64,000 nucleotides of DNA from Streptomyces griseoviridis (GTDB taxonomy: Bacteria; Actinomycetota; Actinomycetes; Streptomycetales; Streptomycetaceae): assembly GCF_005222485.1 (NCBI RefSeq), contig NZ_CP029078.1, positions 4,677,501 to 4,741,500 on the forward strand. The letters are read 5' to 3'. Position 1 is the stretch's first letter, and the number at the start of each line of letters is the position of its first letter. The notes beneath the pieces were generated by a model that saw nothing but the letters and a program-made list of their open reading frames with translations, did not search any database and had not been told where the DNA came from. A program made the position numbers and the translations under genes. Positions 34,783 through 42,340 of the stretch are shown one piece after another.

Positions 34783-34977
34783 TCCGGGGAAATCTGGCGG
34801 AACCTCACCGCAGGGCCACAGGAATCCTGGGGGAGACCCACAGCGGCCTGTCGTGTCATAGAGGACGACAGCCGCGACAGGCGGACAAGCCGGACCGCGC
34901 ACGGGCCGGGGCGGCGGACGGGCCGGACGGGCGTCGGGCGGGGTCCGGCCGGGTTCGGTGGGCAAGGGGAGGCAGCC

Positions 34978-35685
34978 ATGGGGTTCGCGATCGGGTTCGC
35001 GGCACTGCTGATCGCGGGAGCGTTGGGCACGGCGGTCGCGCGACGACGTGAGCGACGGCCCCGGACGGCGGCCGACCCGGACCAGACGAACGTCACGCAC
35101 CCCGCGCGTCAGCGGTGCCTGTCGGGGCTGTCCGGCGGGACGGGGCGTTCCGTCGGGTCGGGCCGGTCGGGCCGGTCGGGCCGTTCCGGCAGGTCCGGTC
35201 TGTCCGGCCGGACGGGGCTCTCCGATCTGGACGCCGAGGCCGAGGCCAACCGGTGGCTGATCCGGTTGGGCGCGAGCCTCGTCCCGCCGGACGCGCCGAC
35301 CTGGTCGACGGCGGCGGGGGAGACGGCGGGCCGGGAGCTGACCGAGGCGTCGGAGTGCCACCGGGAGGCCCGCGTCCGGCTGGCCGGGGCGCACACAGCG
35401 GCGGAGTACGCGGAGGTCACGCGGACGGCGCGGGAGGGACTCGCGCATGTGCGGGCGGCGCGGGAGGCGCTGGGTGTGGGTGCGTCGGACGGGGGACGAT
35501 CCGAGGGCTCCCGACCTGATCGTGGTCCGGCCGACGGCCGGTCCGAGGATCGCGGACCCGCTCCAGATCCCGCCGAGGGACGGTCCGAGGTTTCCGGGCG
35601 TCCCGGACCCGGTTCCGTCGAGGGGGTGTCCGAAGGTCCCGCCGCGCCGCGTCCGCGGGTCGGTCCTTCGGCCGTCTCGACGTAG
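34978..35685 (+). CDS. Membrane-anchored low-complexity hypothetical protein
   Basis: The protein has 235 residues with no family recognised. It starts with one hydrophobic helix (IGFAALLIAGALGTAVA) and a basic stop-transfer RRRERR. Next are RSG repeats (GRSGRSGRSGRSG), then a predicted helical region, about 90-155 (EANRWLIRLGASLVPP, HTAAEYAEVTRTAREGL). The tail is disordered and rich in Gly, Ser, Arg, Asp and Pro. A strong AGGGGAGG precedes ATG 34978, which supports translation. The helical core could be an interaction domain held at the membrane. Confidence 0.65.
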   Translation: MGFAIGFAALLIAGALGTAVARRRERRPRTAADPDQTNVTHPARQRCLSGLSGGTGRSVGSGRSGRSGRSGRSGLSGRTGLSDLDAEAEANRWLIRLGASLVPPDAPTWSTAAGETAGRELTEASECHREARVRLAGAHTAAEYAEVTRTAREGLAHVRAAREALGVGASDGGRSEGSRPDRGPADGRSEDRGPAPDPAEGRSEVSGRPGPGSVEGVSEGPAAPRPRVGPSAVST

Positions 35686-35869
35686 GACGGGGGCCGCGGC
35701 CGGCGGCCGGGGCGGGGGTGGCGCACCGCGGCTTTCCGCCTCTCTGTGGGGCGCGGGGAACGCGCCAGCGTCCGGCAACCTTTCGGCGGGGTGGTGGCGA
35801 CAGAGGGACGTGAGGCCCGCGAACGGGCGCTCACCGCTGGTCAGTTCCCCCTGTACGTAAGGACTCCCC

Positions 35870-37219
35870 GTGCCCGCTCCCTCCCACCGCCGGTCCCTCC
35901 GCAAGCGCCGCGCCCTCGTCGTCTCCGCCGCCGCGGTGGCCGCGGGTGCCGCCGCGGGCGCGCTCGTGATGAACGCCAACGCCGGGACCGTCGACCTGTA
36001 CCACCAGACGCTCGCCGCGAAGGACGGCTGGGCGTCGTCGGGGACGGGCACGACGGGTGGCGCGAAGGCCGACGCGGCGCACACCTTCACCGTCTCCACC
36101 CGCGCGCAGCTGGTGAAGGCGCTGGGTTCCGCGTCCGACACCACGCCCCGGATCATCAAGGTGAAGGGCACGATCGACGCCAACACCGACGACTCGGGCA
36201 AGAAGCTGACCTGCGCGGACTACTCCGCGGGCACCGGCTACTCGCTCCCGGCCTATCTGAAGGCGTTCGACCCGGCGAGCTACGGCCGCGCCAAGCTGCC
36301 GTCCGGCACGCAGGAGACGGCGCGGGACGCGGCGCAGGACAAGCAGGCGAAGAACATCGTCTTCAAGGTGCCGTCCAGCACGAGCGTCGTCGGCGTCCCG
36401 GGCACCAAGGCGGGGATCACCGGGGGCATGCTCCAGATCCAGAACGTCGACAACGTCATCGTGCGCGACCTGACGTTCTCGGCCACCGAGGACTGCTTCC
36501 CGCAGTGGGACCCGACGGACGGGGACGACGGCAACTGGAACTCCGAGTACGACGCGGTGACTCTGCGGGGCGCGAGCCATGTCTGGGCGGACCACAACAC
36601 GTTCACCGACGCGCCGCGCTTCGACAGCGCCAACCCGGCGTACTTCGGCCGCGAGTACCAGGTCCACGACGGACTGCTGGACATCACCAAGGGGTCGGAC
36701 CTGGTGACGGTGTCGTACAACCAGTTCACCGCCCACGACAAGACGATGCTGATCGGCAGCAGTGACACCGACAGCACGGGCAAGCTGCGGGTGTCCATTC
36801 ACCACAACGTGTGGAGGGGCATCACCCAGCGCGCGCCGCTGGCCCGGCTGGGCCAGATCCACGTCTACAACAACCTGTACGACACGACGAAGCTGAACGG
36901 CTACGCGCCGCAGTACAGCATCAACTCCCGGGCGAAGGCGCAGGTCGTCGCCGAGAACAACTACTGGACCGTCCCGAGCGGCGGCAAGACCGCGAAGCTC
37001 CTGAGCGGCGACGGCACGGGGTCGATCGCGGGCACCGGCAACCTCGTCAACGGGACGACGACCGACCTGGTGGCCGCGTACAACGCGGCGGCGTCGAAGA
37101 AGATCAAGACGACGGTGAACTGGACACCGACGTTGACGGCGGGCCTGGAGAAGTCGGCGAAGAACCTCCCGACGACGCTGGGAACGACGACGGGAGCGGA
37201 GGTCCTGAAGGAGTCCTGA
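35870..37219 (+). CDS. Secreted pectate lyase (polysaccharide lyase family 1)
   Basis: The protein has 449 residues. A signal peptide (RKRRALVVSAAAVAAGAAAGALVMNANAG, read as a basic start and a hydrophobic stretch) ends near residue 39. The parallel beta-helix domain has EYDAVTLRGASHVWADHNTF, which includes the Ca2+-binding acidic residues, and RVSIHHNVWRGITQRAPLAR, with the catalytic Arg region. It cleaves polygalacturonate by beta-elimination outside the cell, using plant cell-wall material. GTG 35870 follows AAGGA at a good distance. Only one lyase domain is present and no binding module is seen. Confidence 0.9.
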   Translation: MPAPSHRRSLRKRRALVVSAAAVAAGAAAGALVMNANAGTVDLYHQTLAAKDGWASSGTGTTGGAKADAAHTFTVSTRAQLVKALGSASDTTPRIIKVKGTIDANTDDSGKKLTCADYSAGTGYSLPAYLKAFDPASYGRAKLPSGTQETARDAAQDKQAKNIVFKVPSSTSVVGVPGTKAGITGGMLQIQNVDNVIVRDLTFSATEDCFPQWDPTDGDDGNWNSEYDAVTLRGASHVWADHNTFTDAPRFDSANPAYFGREYQVHDGLLDITKGSDLVTVSYNQFTAHDKTMLIGSSDTDSTGKLRVSIHHNVWRGITQRAPLARLGQIHVYNNLYDTTKLNGYAPQYSINSRAKAQVVAENNYWTVPSGGKTAKLLSGDGTGSIAGTGNLVNGTTTDLVAAYNAAASKKIKTTVNWTPTLTAGLEKSAKNLPTTLGTTTGAEVLKES

Positions 37220-37242
37220 CCACCCAACCCGCCCCCGAACGG

Positions 37243-37277
37243 CCGGCGGCCCGGTGAGGTGATTCCCGGGCCGTCGG
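37243..37277. terminator. Hairpin between the pectate lyase and the rpn island
   Basis: Arms 37243-37254 (CCGGCGGCCCGG) and 37266-37277 pair over 12 bp with one mismatch. The hairpin lies between convergent genes and probably ends both transcripts. Confidence 0.6.
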
Positions 37278-37350
37278 CGGAGACGGCGGGTACGCGCCGG
37301 GGAACGGGACGAGCGGTCCCTTCCGCCCCGAGGACGTACCCACGTCCAGC

Positions 37351-38049
37351 TCAGCCGCGCATGGCCACCATCGCTTCGTCCCGGACGGCGCGCAGTTCCC
37401 GCAGTGCCTTCCTCGCGACGGCGGGATCCTCGTGCTCCAGGAGCCCCCGCGCGCGGACCTGGCGGGCGGAGAGCCCCGGACGGCGAGCGATCTCGATGTC
37501 CCTGGCCCAGGCGAGGACCCAGCTTCCCACCGGGCTCATCGACTGCCGCTCGACGGCTTCGGCGAAGGCCTCGTCCCTCGTCCGCCGCATCTCGTCCAGA
37601 CGATCGGGGTCGACGGCGGCGAGGGCCGCGAGCAGGGCACCAGGTGTCCGACGGGGGCGGGGGATCAACGCGGCCTCCTGGTCGGCCTGGATACCTGTGC
37701 CGTCCCCGATGTCCGCCTTGGATGCCGTGTTGGACGTGGGCTCGTCCGCGAAGAGGTCGTCGACGGAGGCGACGGTCATACCGCGATCCAGCCAGTGAGT
37801 GAGGAGCGTGTGGTCGTCACAGGCGGTGATGCGGGTGCGGGCGGCTTCGGGGATGTCGAGACCACGACACTCCAGAAGGAGCACGACGCTCTTTCGAAGG
37901 CCCTTGGCATAGCCCTCGGCGTAGCCCTTCGCATAGCCCTTCGCGAAGCCCTCGGCATAGCCCTCCAGATAGGCATCGAGGTAGTCGTGGATGTAGGCGT
38001 CGTCGTCGAGTCGCTCGAAGACGAGTGACTTGTAGAACGAGAGGTTCAT
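37351..38049 (-). CDS. Orphan Rpn C-terminal module fused to a DUF6247-like domain
   Basis: The protein has 232 residues. Residues 1-100 repeat the C-terminal module of the upstream Rpn protein: MNLSFYKS, then a run of GYAKGYAEGYAKG-type tetrapeptides, then LLECRGLDIPEAARTRITAC and a final DDLFADE. Residues from about 125 (LIPRPRRTPGALLAALAAVD, ALAWARDIEIARR-type sequence, HEDPAVARKALRELRAV) resemble DUF6247, a small actinobacterial family often suspected to be antitoxin-like. The start lies 9 nt after the preceding cistron, with the same GGCGCCC spacer. It is the most diverged of the four modules and the only one with an extra domain. The DUF6247 call is from memory. Confidence 0.7.
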   Translation of the reverse strand: MNLSFYKSLVFERLDDDAYIHDYLDAYLEGYAEGFAKGYAKGYAEGYAKGLRKSVVLLLECRGLDIPEAARTRITACDDHTLLTHWLDRGMTVASVDDLFADEPTSNTASKADIGDGTGIQADQEAALIPRPRRTPGALLAALAAVDPDRLDEMRRTRDEAFAEAVERQSMSPVGSWVLAWARDIEIARRPGLSARQVRARGLLEHEDPAVARKALRELRAVRDEAMVAMRG

Positions 38050-38058
38050 GGGCGCCTG

Positions 38059-38286
38059 CTACTCGTCGGTGAAGAGGTCGTTGACGGTGACGGCGTTCGG
38101 GGTGCGGGTGATCCAGCGGCGGAGGAGGTCCGGGTCGTCGCACGTGGTGATGCGTTCACGGGCGTCGTCAGGGATGTCGAGGCCGCGTGCTTCGAGGAAG
38201 GTCAGGATGGCTTTGACTTGGCCAATGGCTTCACCCTCGGCGCGGATTTCTTGGGAGATCGGTGACCTGTAGAACGAGAGATCCAC
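38059..38286 (-). CDS. Free-standing Rpn C-terminal module, copy 2
   Basis: The protein has 75 residues. It is nearly identical to the end of the full-length Rpn protein: MDLSFYRSPISQEIR, a short variable segment (AEGEAIGQVK), ILTFLEARGLDIPDDARER and ITRTPNAVTVNDLFTDE. It has no nuclease residues. ATG 38286 lies 9 nt after the stop of the previous cistron and has no Shine-Dalgarno sequence, so it is probably translated by coupling. By analogy with the E. coli RpnS proteins it could bind and restrain the nuclease. Confidence 0.7.
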   Translation of the reverse strand: MDLSFYRSPISQEIRAEGEAIGQVKAILTFLEARGLDIPDDARERITTCDDPDLLRRWITRTPNAVTVNDLFTDE

Positions 38287-38295
38287 GGGCGCCTG

Positions 38296-38523
38296 CTACT
38301 CGTCGGTGAAGAGGTCGTTGACGGTGACGGCGGTCGGGGTGCGGGTGATCCAGTGGTGGAGGAGGTCGGGGTCGTCGCAGGTGGTGATGCGTTCACGGGC
38401 GTCGTCAGGGATGTCGATGCCGCGTGCTTCGAGGAGCACGAGGATGTCCTGTGCACGCGTCTTGACCAGGGTCTCGTCCCGGATCTCCTGGAAGATGGGC
38501 GACTTGTAGAACGAGAGGTTCAT
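38296..38523 (-). CDS. Free-standing Rpn C-terminal module, copy 1
   Basis: The protein has 75 residues, the same length as the next copy. It reads MNLSFYKSPIFQEIRDE, a distinct variable segment (TLVKTRAQD), ILVLLEARGIDIPDDARER and a conserved NDLFTDE end. The C-terminal 40 residues differ from the parent at only a few positions, while the segment between QEIR and IL is different in every copy. It starts 9 nt after the full-length rpn stop, without its own Shine-Dalgarno sequence. It is intact, not a decayed remnant. Confidence 0.7.
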   Translation of the reverse strand: MNLSFYKSPIFQEIRDETLVKTRAQDILVLLEARGIDIPDDARERITTCDDPDLLHHWITRTPTAVTVNDLFTDE

Positions 38524-38532
38524 GGGCGCCCG

Positions 38533-39477
38533 CTACTCGTCGGTGAAGAGGTCGTTGACGGTGACGGCGGTCGGGGTGCGGGTGATCCAGAGGCGGAGGA
38601 GGTCCGGGTCGTCGCAGGTGGTGATGCGTTCACGGGCGTCGTCAGGGATGGCGATGCCGCGTGCTTCGAGGAAGGTCAGGATGGCCTTGGCTTGGCCCTT
38701 GGCTTCGCCTCTGGCTTCTCCCCGAGCCTCGCCCCTGGCCTCGCCTCGGGCCTCGCCCCGGGCTTCGCCTTTTGCCTCGGCCTCGGCGCGGATTTCTTGG
38801 GAGATCGGTGACTTGTAGAAAGAGAGGTCCACAGCCATCAGTTTCCTCCAGATCTCTGCGGCTGGGTGCTTTCCCATGCCCTGTGCGATGAGTTCGACGA
38901 TGGGGTCGGACAGGGTGTGCGGGGTCTCGCGCAGCACCGTTGTCATTGCCTTCAGTATGGTGCCTACGTCCGGGTTCGTGACGTGTGTGATCGCGGACAG
39001 GGTGGCCAGCGCCAGGTCCTTGCGGACCTCCGCCGGGTCGGTGATCACTGGCATGTTGTGCGGGCCCGCCACCAGCGGACGCAGTGTCAGCAGGGGCCAC
39101 TGAGGTGGGCCGAAGCGGACCGGTCGTGACGCCCATTCCGCCGTCGCGCGGTCCTGGCAGACCACCAACAGCATCGGCTGCAACCGGTACTTCGTGAGCA
39201 GGTACGACGCGTAGTACGCCCAACTCGCCAGCTTGTCAGGGTCCTTCTTGCCCTGTGCCTCGATCGCCAGCAGAAACGGCTCCTCGTCCTCCGTCTCCAG
39301 GCGTAACAGCGTGTCGACCCGGCGTTCGAGCGGGCTGGTCTCCGTGAGGTCCGTGGGCATGATGCTCACGGCTGTCGGGCGGGTGAATCTCACGCCCAGC
39401 GCCTCCGAGACCCCCGAGAAGAGGCCCGGGTGGTCCTGGAAGATGCGGTGCATCGCCTCGTGGGGCGAACTGACCAT
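38533..39477 (-). CDS. Rpn/YhgA-like PD-(D/E)XK nuclease-family protein
   Basis: The protein has 314 residues. The N-terminal two thirds carry the PD-(D/E)XK-type core RRVDTLLRLETEDEEPFLLA, IEAQGKKDPDKLASWAYYAS (Asp55, Glu73, Gln75), as in the Rpn recombination-promoting nucleases, followed by LLVVCQDRATAEWA. The C-terminal module begins at MAVDLSFYKSPI, includes five GEAR tetrapeptides, and ends NDLFTDE. E. coli Rpn proteins are toxic nucleases with anti-phage activity. ATG 39477 has AGGA upstream. An internal in-frame ATG at 38838 with a perfect GGAGGA can start the 101-residue C-terminal module alone. Confidence 0.85.
   Translation of the reverse strand: MVSSPHEAMHRIFQDHPGLFSGVSEALGVRFTRPTAVSIMPTDLTETSPLERRVDTLLRLETEDEEPFLLAIEAQGKKDPDKLASWAYYASYLLTKYRLQPMLLVVCQDRATAEWASRPVRFGPPQWPLLTLRPLVAGPHNMPVITDPAEVRKDLALATLSAITHVTNPDVGTILKAMTTVLRETPHTLSDPIVELIAQGMGKHPAAEIWRKLMAVDLSFYKSPISQEIRAEAEAKGEARGEARGEARGEARGEARGEAKGQAKAILTFLEARGIAIPDDARERITTCDDPDLLRLWITRTPTAVTVNDLFTDE
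38836..38849 (-). promoter_or_regulatory. Internal ribosome binding site and start codon within rpn
   Basis: Inside the rpn frame the minus strand reads GGAGGA-AACTG-ATG. The Shine-Dalgarno sequence is 38849-38844, the spacing is 5 nt, and the ATG is 38838-38836. The spacing is ideal, and the start matches the first residues of the free-standing modules downstream (LSFYKSPI). This would yield a 101-residue protein from within the gene. Confidence 0.65.
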
Positions 39478-40423
39478 GTGCGTTCCTGAGTCGTAGGTGG
39501 CAGTTCGGGCAGTGGCCCGGGGTGTGGGCGCGGAAGGCCTTCTCGCAGCCCTCGCAGTTCTGTAGCGGAGGTCTGGGCGGAGGCCGGGTGGCCGATGTCG
39601 CGGGGGCGAAGCTCGGGAGCGGCGGGAGACCCGTCGTCAGGCGGTGGGCCACCAGGGCCGCCGGGCGGCGGAGGGGTTCCGGTGGCAGGTCGTGGGCCAG
39701 GGCTCTGCGGACGGCCGTGGGGGTCAGGCCCCGTTCCAGCCAGGCCACCACGCCGGGTGCGAGGTGGTCCGCGTCCGTCGCCGAGATCAGCAGGCGGGGG
39801 TCCTCCCGGCGCAGGGCCGCCAGCGTGTCGATCGCCGTGTGCAGGAGGTCGGGGGGCGCGTAGGCCGGCTGCGGTACGGGAGGCAGCGCTCGGCGGGGTT
39901 CACGCCTCGGGGGCGGGGCTGTTGCCGGGCGGTGCGGCATCGGTGGGCGAGGCGCCGGGCGGTCCGGTGGCGGAGGGTGCGGCGGCGGGGAGTCCGGGGG
40001 CTCCGCCTTCGGGACGGTGGCGGCGGCTGCCGTCGGCTGGTTGCAGGACGTCGTGCGGGTCACCATCCGGCCCGACTCCACCCGTAATCGGGTGCGGCGC
40101 ACGTAGCCGTGCGTCTCCAACTCCCGCAACGCGCCCGCGATGCGGGTCGCGCCCTCCGGGAAGCGGGACGCCAAGGTCTTGATGTCGATCGGCGCGCCCG
40201 TCGGCAGCGACTGGATGTGCACGGCCAAGCCGATGGCCAGCAAGGAGAGTTCGGCGTGCTGGGCCAGGTGGTTGCCGACGACCGTGAAGCGGGTCCGGTG
40301 GGGCGTGTTGTCGTGGATCAGGCCCCGGGCCTCCGCCGTGGTGCGGTTGACCCGGCGAGGGTGGTTCTTCGCGGCGAAACGGGCCTGGGGACGCGGGTCG
40401 TTGCTAGAATTCTGGATGTCCAT
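39236..40423 (-). CDS. Winged-helix DNA-binding protein with C-terminal zinc ribbon; 3' end overlaps rpn
   Basis: The open frame has 395 residues. The N-terminal half is a winged helix-turn-helix of a type common in Streptomyces (LSLLAIGLAVHIQSLP, LASRFPEGATRIAGALRELE, GYVRRTRLR). A long Pro/Arg-rich linker follows, then helices (LLHTAIDTLAALRREDPRLL). A zinc-ribbon-like pair CEGCEKAF/HCPNCH lies near residues 295-312. The last 80 codons run out of frame through the start of rpn and look non-native, so the original stop has probably been lost. Relatives as I remember them end shortly after the zinc ribbon. A role in regulating the island is possible. The start is ATG 40423. Confidence 0.6.
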   Translation of the reverse strand: MDIQNSSNDPRPQARFAAKNHPRRVNRTTAEARGLIHDNTPHRTRFTVVGNHLAQHAELSLLAIGLAVHIQSLPTGAPIDIKTLASRFPEGATRIAGALRELETHGYVRRTRLRVESGRMVTRTTSCNQPTAAAATVPKAEPPDSPPPHPPPPDRPAPRPPMPHRPATAPPPRREPRRALPPVPQPAYAPPDLLHTAIDTLAALRREDPRLLISATDADHLAPGVVAWLERGLTPTAVRRALAHDLPPEPLRRPAALVAHRLTTGLPPLPSFAPATSATRPPPRPPLQNCEGCEKAFRAHTPGHCPNCHLRLRNAHGQFAPRGDAPHLPGPPGPLLGGLGGAGREIHPPDSREHHAHGPHGDQPARTPGRHAVTPGDGGRGAVSAGDRGTGQEGP

Positions 40424-40451
40424 CGGGAATGGCTAGGTTCCTAGGTGGGTA

Positions 40452-40486
40452 GGCCCTCGCGTGGGATGCCAGTCCCTGCGAGGGCC
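40452..40486. promoter_or_regulatory. Leader hairpin upstream of the winged-helix gene
   Basis: GGCCCTCGC (40452-40460) and its exact complement (40478-40486) form a 9-bp stem in the 5' leader of the gene starting at 40423. A second small symmetric element, CTAGG-TT-CCTAG, lies between it and the start codon. The 220-bp gap holds nothing else recognisable. Confidence 0.45.
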
Positions 40487-40643
40487 GTCGTATGTTCGGA
40501 CGTCGTGCTGACGCCGCTGAAGGTAGCGCAGGCAATAGGGCGCAAACCAAACTGAGTTGGCTATGTTCACTCGGGAGAGTGAGCACGCTCCGTGGGCGGG
40601 AGGGGTGGGGTTTGGTGGGGTTCCTTTTCCCTTAGTGGTCCTT

Positions 40644-41120
40644 TTAAAGACCGCCCGCGGCACCGGCGCACGGGTTCCCATGCTTCGGTGCGAGGTCCAG
40701 TTCCGCCCATACGGTTTTGCGGGGCACCGGACCTGTTTCCACGCCCCACCGGTCCGCGAGCGCCTCGACGATCAGCAGGCCCCGACCCGACTCCGCGTCC
40801 GGTGAGGGTGGTTGAGGGGACCGGGGGATGTCCGTCCCGTCGCCGCGGGTGTCCGTCACCTCGATGCGGAGGGTGTTGTCCCGCAGAGTGAGCGCGAGGT
40901 GCGCGTCGCGGCCGGGGACTCGGCCGTGCGTCGCCGCGTTCGCGAGGAGTTCGGCCACGAGGTGCCTCGCGGACTGGGTCTTGTAGGCCGGCAGACCCCA
41001 GAGGCTCAGCCACGCCGTCGCGAGCAGTCGGGCGCCGCGGGCACCGCGTGGGGTGGCCGACAGCCGGATCGCGAAGTGGTGGGCCGCGGGGTGGAGTTGG
41101 GTGGAGATTTCCTGATTCAT
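40644..41120 (-). CDS. HATPase_c domain protein (RsbW/anti-sigma-like)
   Basis: The protein has 158 residues. It is a stand-alone GHKL ATPase domain: N-box LVAELLANAATHG (Asn in the Mg2+ position), IEVTDTRGDG (G1) and SGRGLLIVEALADRWGV (G2). Streptomyces has many such RsbW-like proteins, and they often sit beside DUF397 and XRE-DUF5753 genes in WhiJ-type loci. It may bind or phosphorylate a partner protein. ATG 41120 is the start; it is divergent from the XRE gene across 132 bp. The stop codon TAA is unusual for this GC-rich genome. Confidence 0.8.
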   Translation of the reverse strand: MNQEISTQLHPAAHHFAIRLSATPRGARGARLLATAWLSLWGLPAYKTQSARHLVAELLANAATHGRVPGRDAHLALTLRDNTLRIEVTDTRGDGTDIPRSPQPPSPDAESGRGLLIVEALADRWGVETGPVPRKTVWAELDLAPKHGNPCAGAAGGL

Positions 41121-41149
41121 GTCACTCAGCGTGGCTGCCTGTGGTTGCC

Positions 41150-41179
41150 GTGAACAGTGACATGAGCGATACGTAGAGT
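41150..41179 (+). promoter_or_regulatory. Possible promoter of the XRE-DUF5753 gene
   Basis: GTGAAC (41150-41155) and TAGAGT (41174-41179) are separated by 18 bp. TAGAGT matches the Streptomyces -10 consensus TAGRRT, and the -35 is a partial match to TTGACR. Transcription would begin near 41186, giving a leader of about 65 nt. Confidence 0.35.
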
Positions 41180-41252
41180 GACTGTCCGGGGTTTGTCGGC
41201 ATGCGTCTGAGCTGTCTTCCCCGGCCTGCGACCAGGTGACGGAGGGGCGCGG

Positions 41253-42128
41253 ATGTCTGTGGACGGTGACGCGGGGCGACTCAAGGACGAGACCGACGAG
41301 CCGGGGTGGGAGGTGGACCCCGACGACGAGTGGGGACTCGCCGTAGTCACCACGGTGGGACGGCAGTTGAGGCTGCGACGGGAGGCGGTGGGGATGCGCG
41401 CCCCGGACTTCGGGGTGGCGGTCGGATACGGCGAGGACATGGTCTACAAGCTGGAGGGAGGCAAGCGGATCCCCCGCCCCGAGTTCCTGGACAGGGCGGA
41501 CGAGGTGTTGGAGGCGGGTGGCTTGCTGGCCGCGATGAAGGAGGACGTGGCCAAGGTTCGGTATCCGAAGAAGGTTCGGGATCTGGCGCAGATGGAAGCG
41601 AAGGCGGTGGAACTCCAGCTCTATGATCCGCTGAACATCCATGGGCTGTTGCAGACGCCGGAGTATGCGCGGGCGCTGCTTCTGATGCGGCGGCCCGCGT
41701 ACAACGAGGATGAGGTGGAGCGTTTCATCGCGGCGCGGGTGGCTCGGAAGGCGGTGTTCGAGAGGGAGTTGGCGCCGGAACTCAGCTTTGTTCTGGAGGA
41801 GTGGACGCTTCGACGCCCTCTGGGAGGGAAGGCTCGGCTGCGTGGCCAACTTGAACACCTTGCGCACATTGGCCAGTTGCGCAATGTTGAGCTTCAGGTG
41901 ATGCCGATGGAGCGCGAGGAGCATGCCGGGCTGGCAGGTGGAATCGAAGTGCTGAAGTTCGAGGACGGCTCTGCGGTCGGGCGTTCGCCGGCTGTGGCCG
42001 GTGGCCGACCGGTTAGCGAGCTGAAGCAGCTCAGGATCCTTGAACTGCGGTATGGGATCATCCGGGCTCAGGCCCTCACGCCGCGTGAGTCGAACGCCTT
42101 CATTGAGCAACTGCTGGGGGAGACATGA
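41253..42128 (+). CDS. XRE-family regulator with DUF5753 domain (WhiJ-like)
   Basis: The protein has 291 residues. The N-terminal helix-turn-helix spans about 30-85 (VGRQLRLRREAVGMRAPDFG, MVYKLEGGKRIPRPEFL). The DUF5753 domain follows (DPLNIHGLLQTPEYARALLL, AARVARKAVFERELAPELSF, EHAGLAGGIEVLKFEDGSAV). WhiJ and its many paralogues regulate development and antibiotic production together with small DUF397 partners. The stop overlaps the first DUF397 gene (ATGA), so the genes are coupled. Confidence 0.9.
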   Translation: MSVDGDAGRLKDETDEPGWEVDPDDEWGLAVVTTVGRQLRLRREAVGMRAPDFGVAVGYGEDMVYKLEGGKRIPRPEFLDRADEVLEAGGLLAAMKEDVAKVRYPKKVRDLAQMEAKAVELQLYDPLNIHGLLQTPEYARALLLMRRPAYNEDEVERFIAARVARKAVFERELAPELSFVLEEWTLRRPLGGKARLRGQLEHLAHIGQLRNVELQVMPMEREEHAGLAGGIEVLKFEDGSAVGRSPAVAGGRPVSELKQLRILELRYGIIRAQALTPRESNAFIEQLLGET

Positions 42129-42340
42129 TCTGCGAAGCCTCGACTCGGGATGCATCGGGTCTGGTGTGGTTCAAGAGCAGCTACAGCAGCAGCAGCGAAG
42201 GCGACTCCTGTGTCGAGGTCGCCGCATCCAGCAGCACGGTGCACATCCGGGACTCCAAGGTCATAGGTGGGCCGCAGCTCGCTGTCGCGCCCGGCGCCTG
42301 GGCCGGGCTCGTGGCCTACGCCTTGAGTGGAGCCGTGTGA
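42125..42340 (+). CDS. DUF397 protein, copy 1
   Basis: The protein has 71 residues and is a full DUF397: LVWFKSSYSSSSEGDSCVEV, VHIRDSKVIGGPQLAV and a final WAGLVAYAL. These small proteins act with adjacent XRE-DUF5753 regulators, possibly as antagonists in a toxin-antitoxin-like relation. ATG 42125 overlaps the upstream stop, and the gene overlaps the next start (TGATG at 42338-42342). Confidence 0.9.
   Translation: MICEASTRDASGLVWFKSSYSSSSEGDSCVEVAASSSTVHIRDSKVIGGPQLAVAPGAWAGLVAYALSGAV

Larger units (their letters stand above)
38059..38838 (-). repeat. Tandem array of C-terminal module cassettes (237-bp period)
   Basis: The segment coding for the Rpn C-terminal module is repeated head-to-tail. 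It begins inside the full-length gene (about 38838) and continues as cistrons at 38523, 38286 and, diverged, 38049, so the free starts are 237 bp apart. The last 130 bp of each of the three proximal units are almost identical, including the run TCGGTGAAGAGGTCGTTGAC, while the middle 30-90 bp vary. A common spacer GGCGCC lies between units. Recent duplication is clear. Confidence 0.85.

Noticed and set aside
38059..38523. The two 75-codon modules as pseudogene fragments of rpn
   Set aside because: Both are intact, start at the same point, keep identical spacing and show no frameshift, so decay is unlikely.
37351..38838. CRISPR array or insertion sequence at the tandem repeats
   Set aside because: The 237-bp units are open reading frames with variable middles, not short repeats with unique spacers. 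No transposase or terminal inverted repeats were seen.
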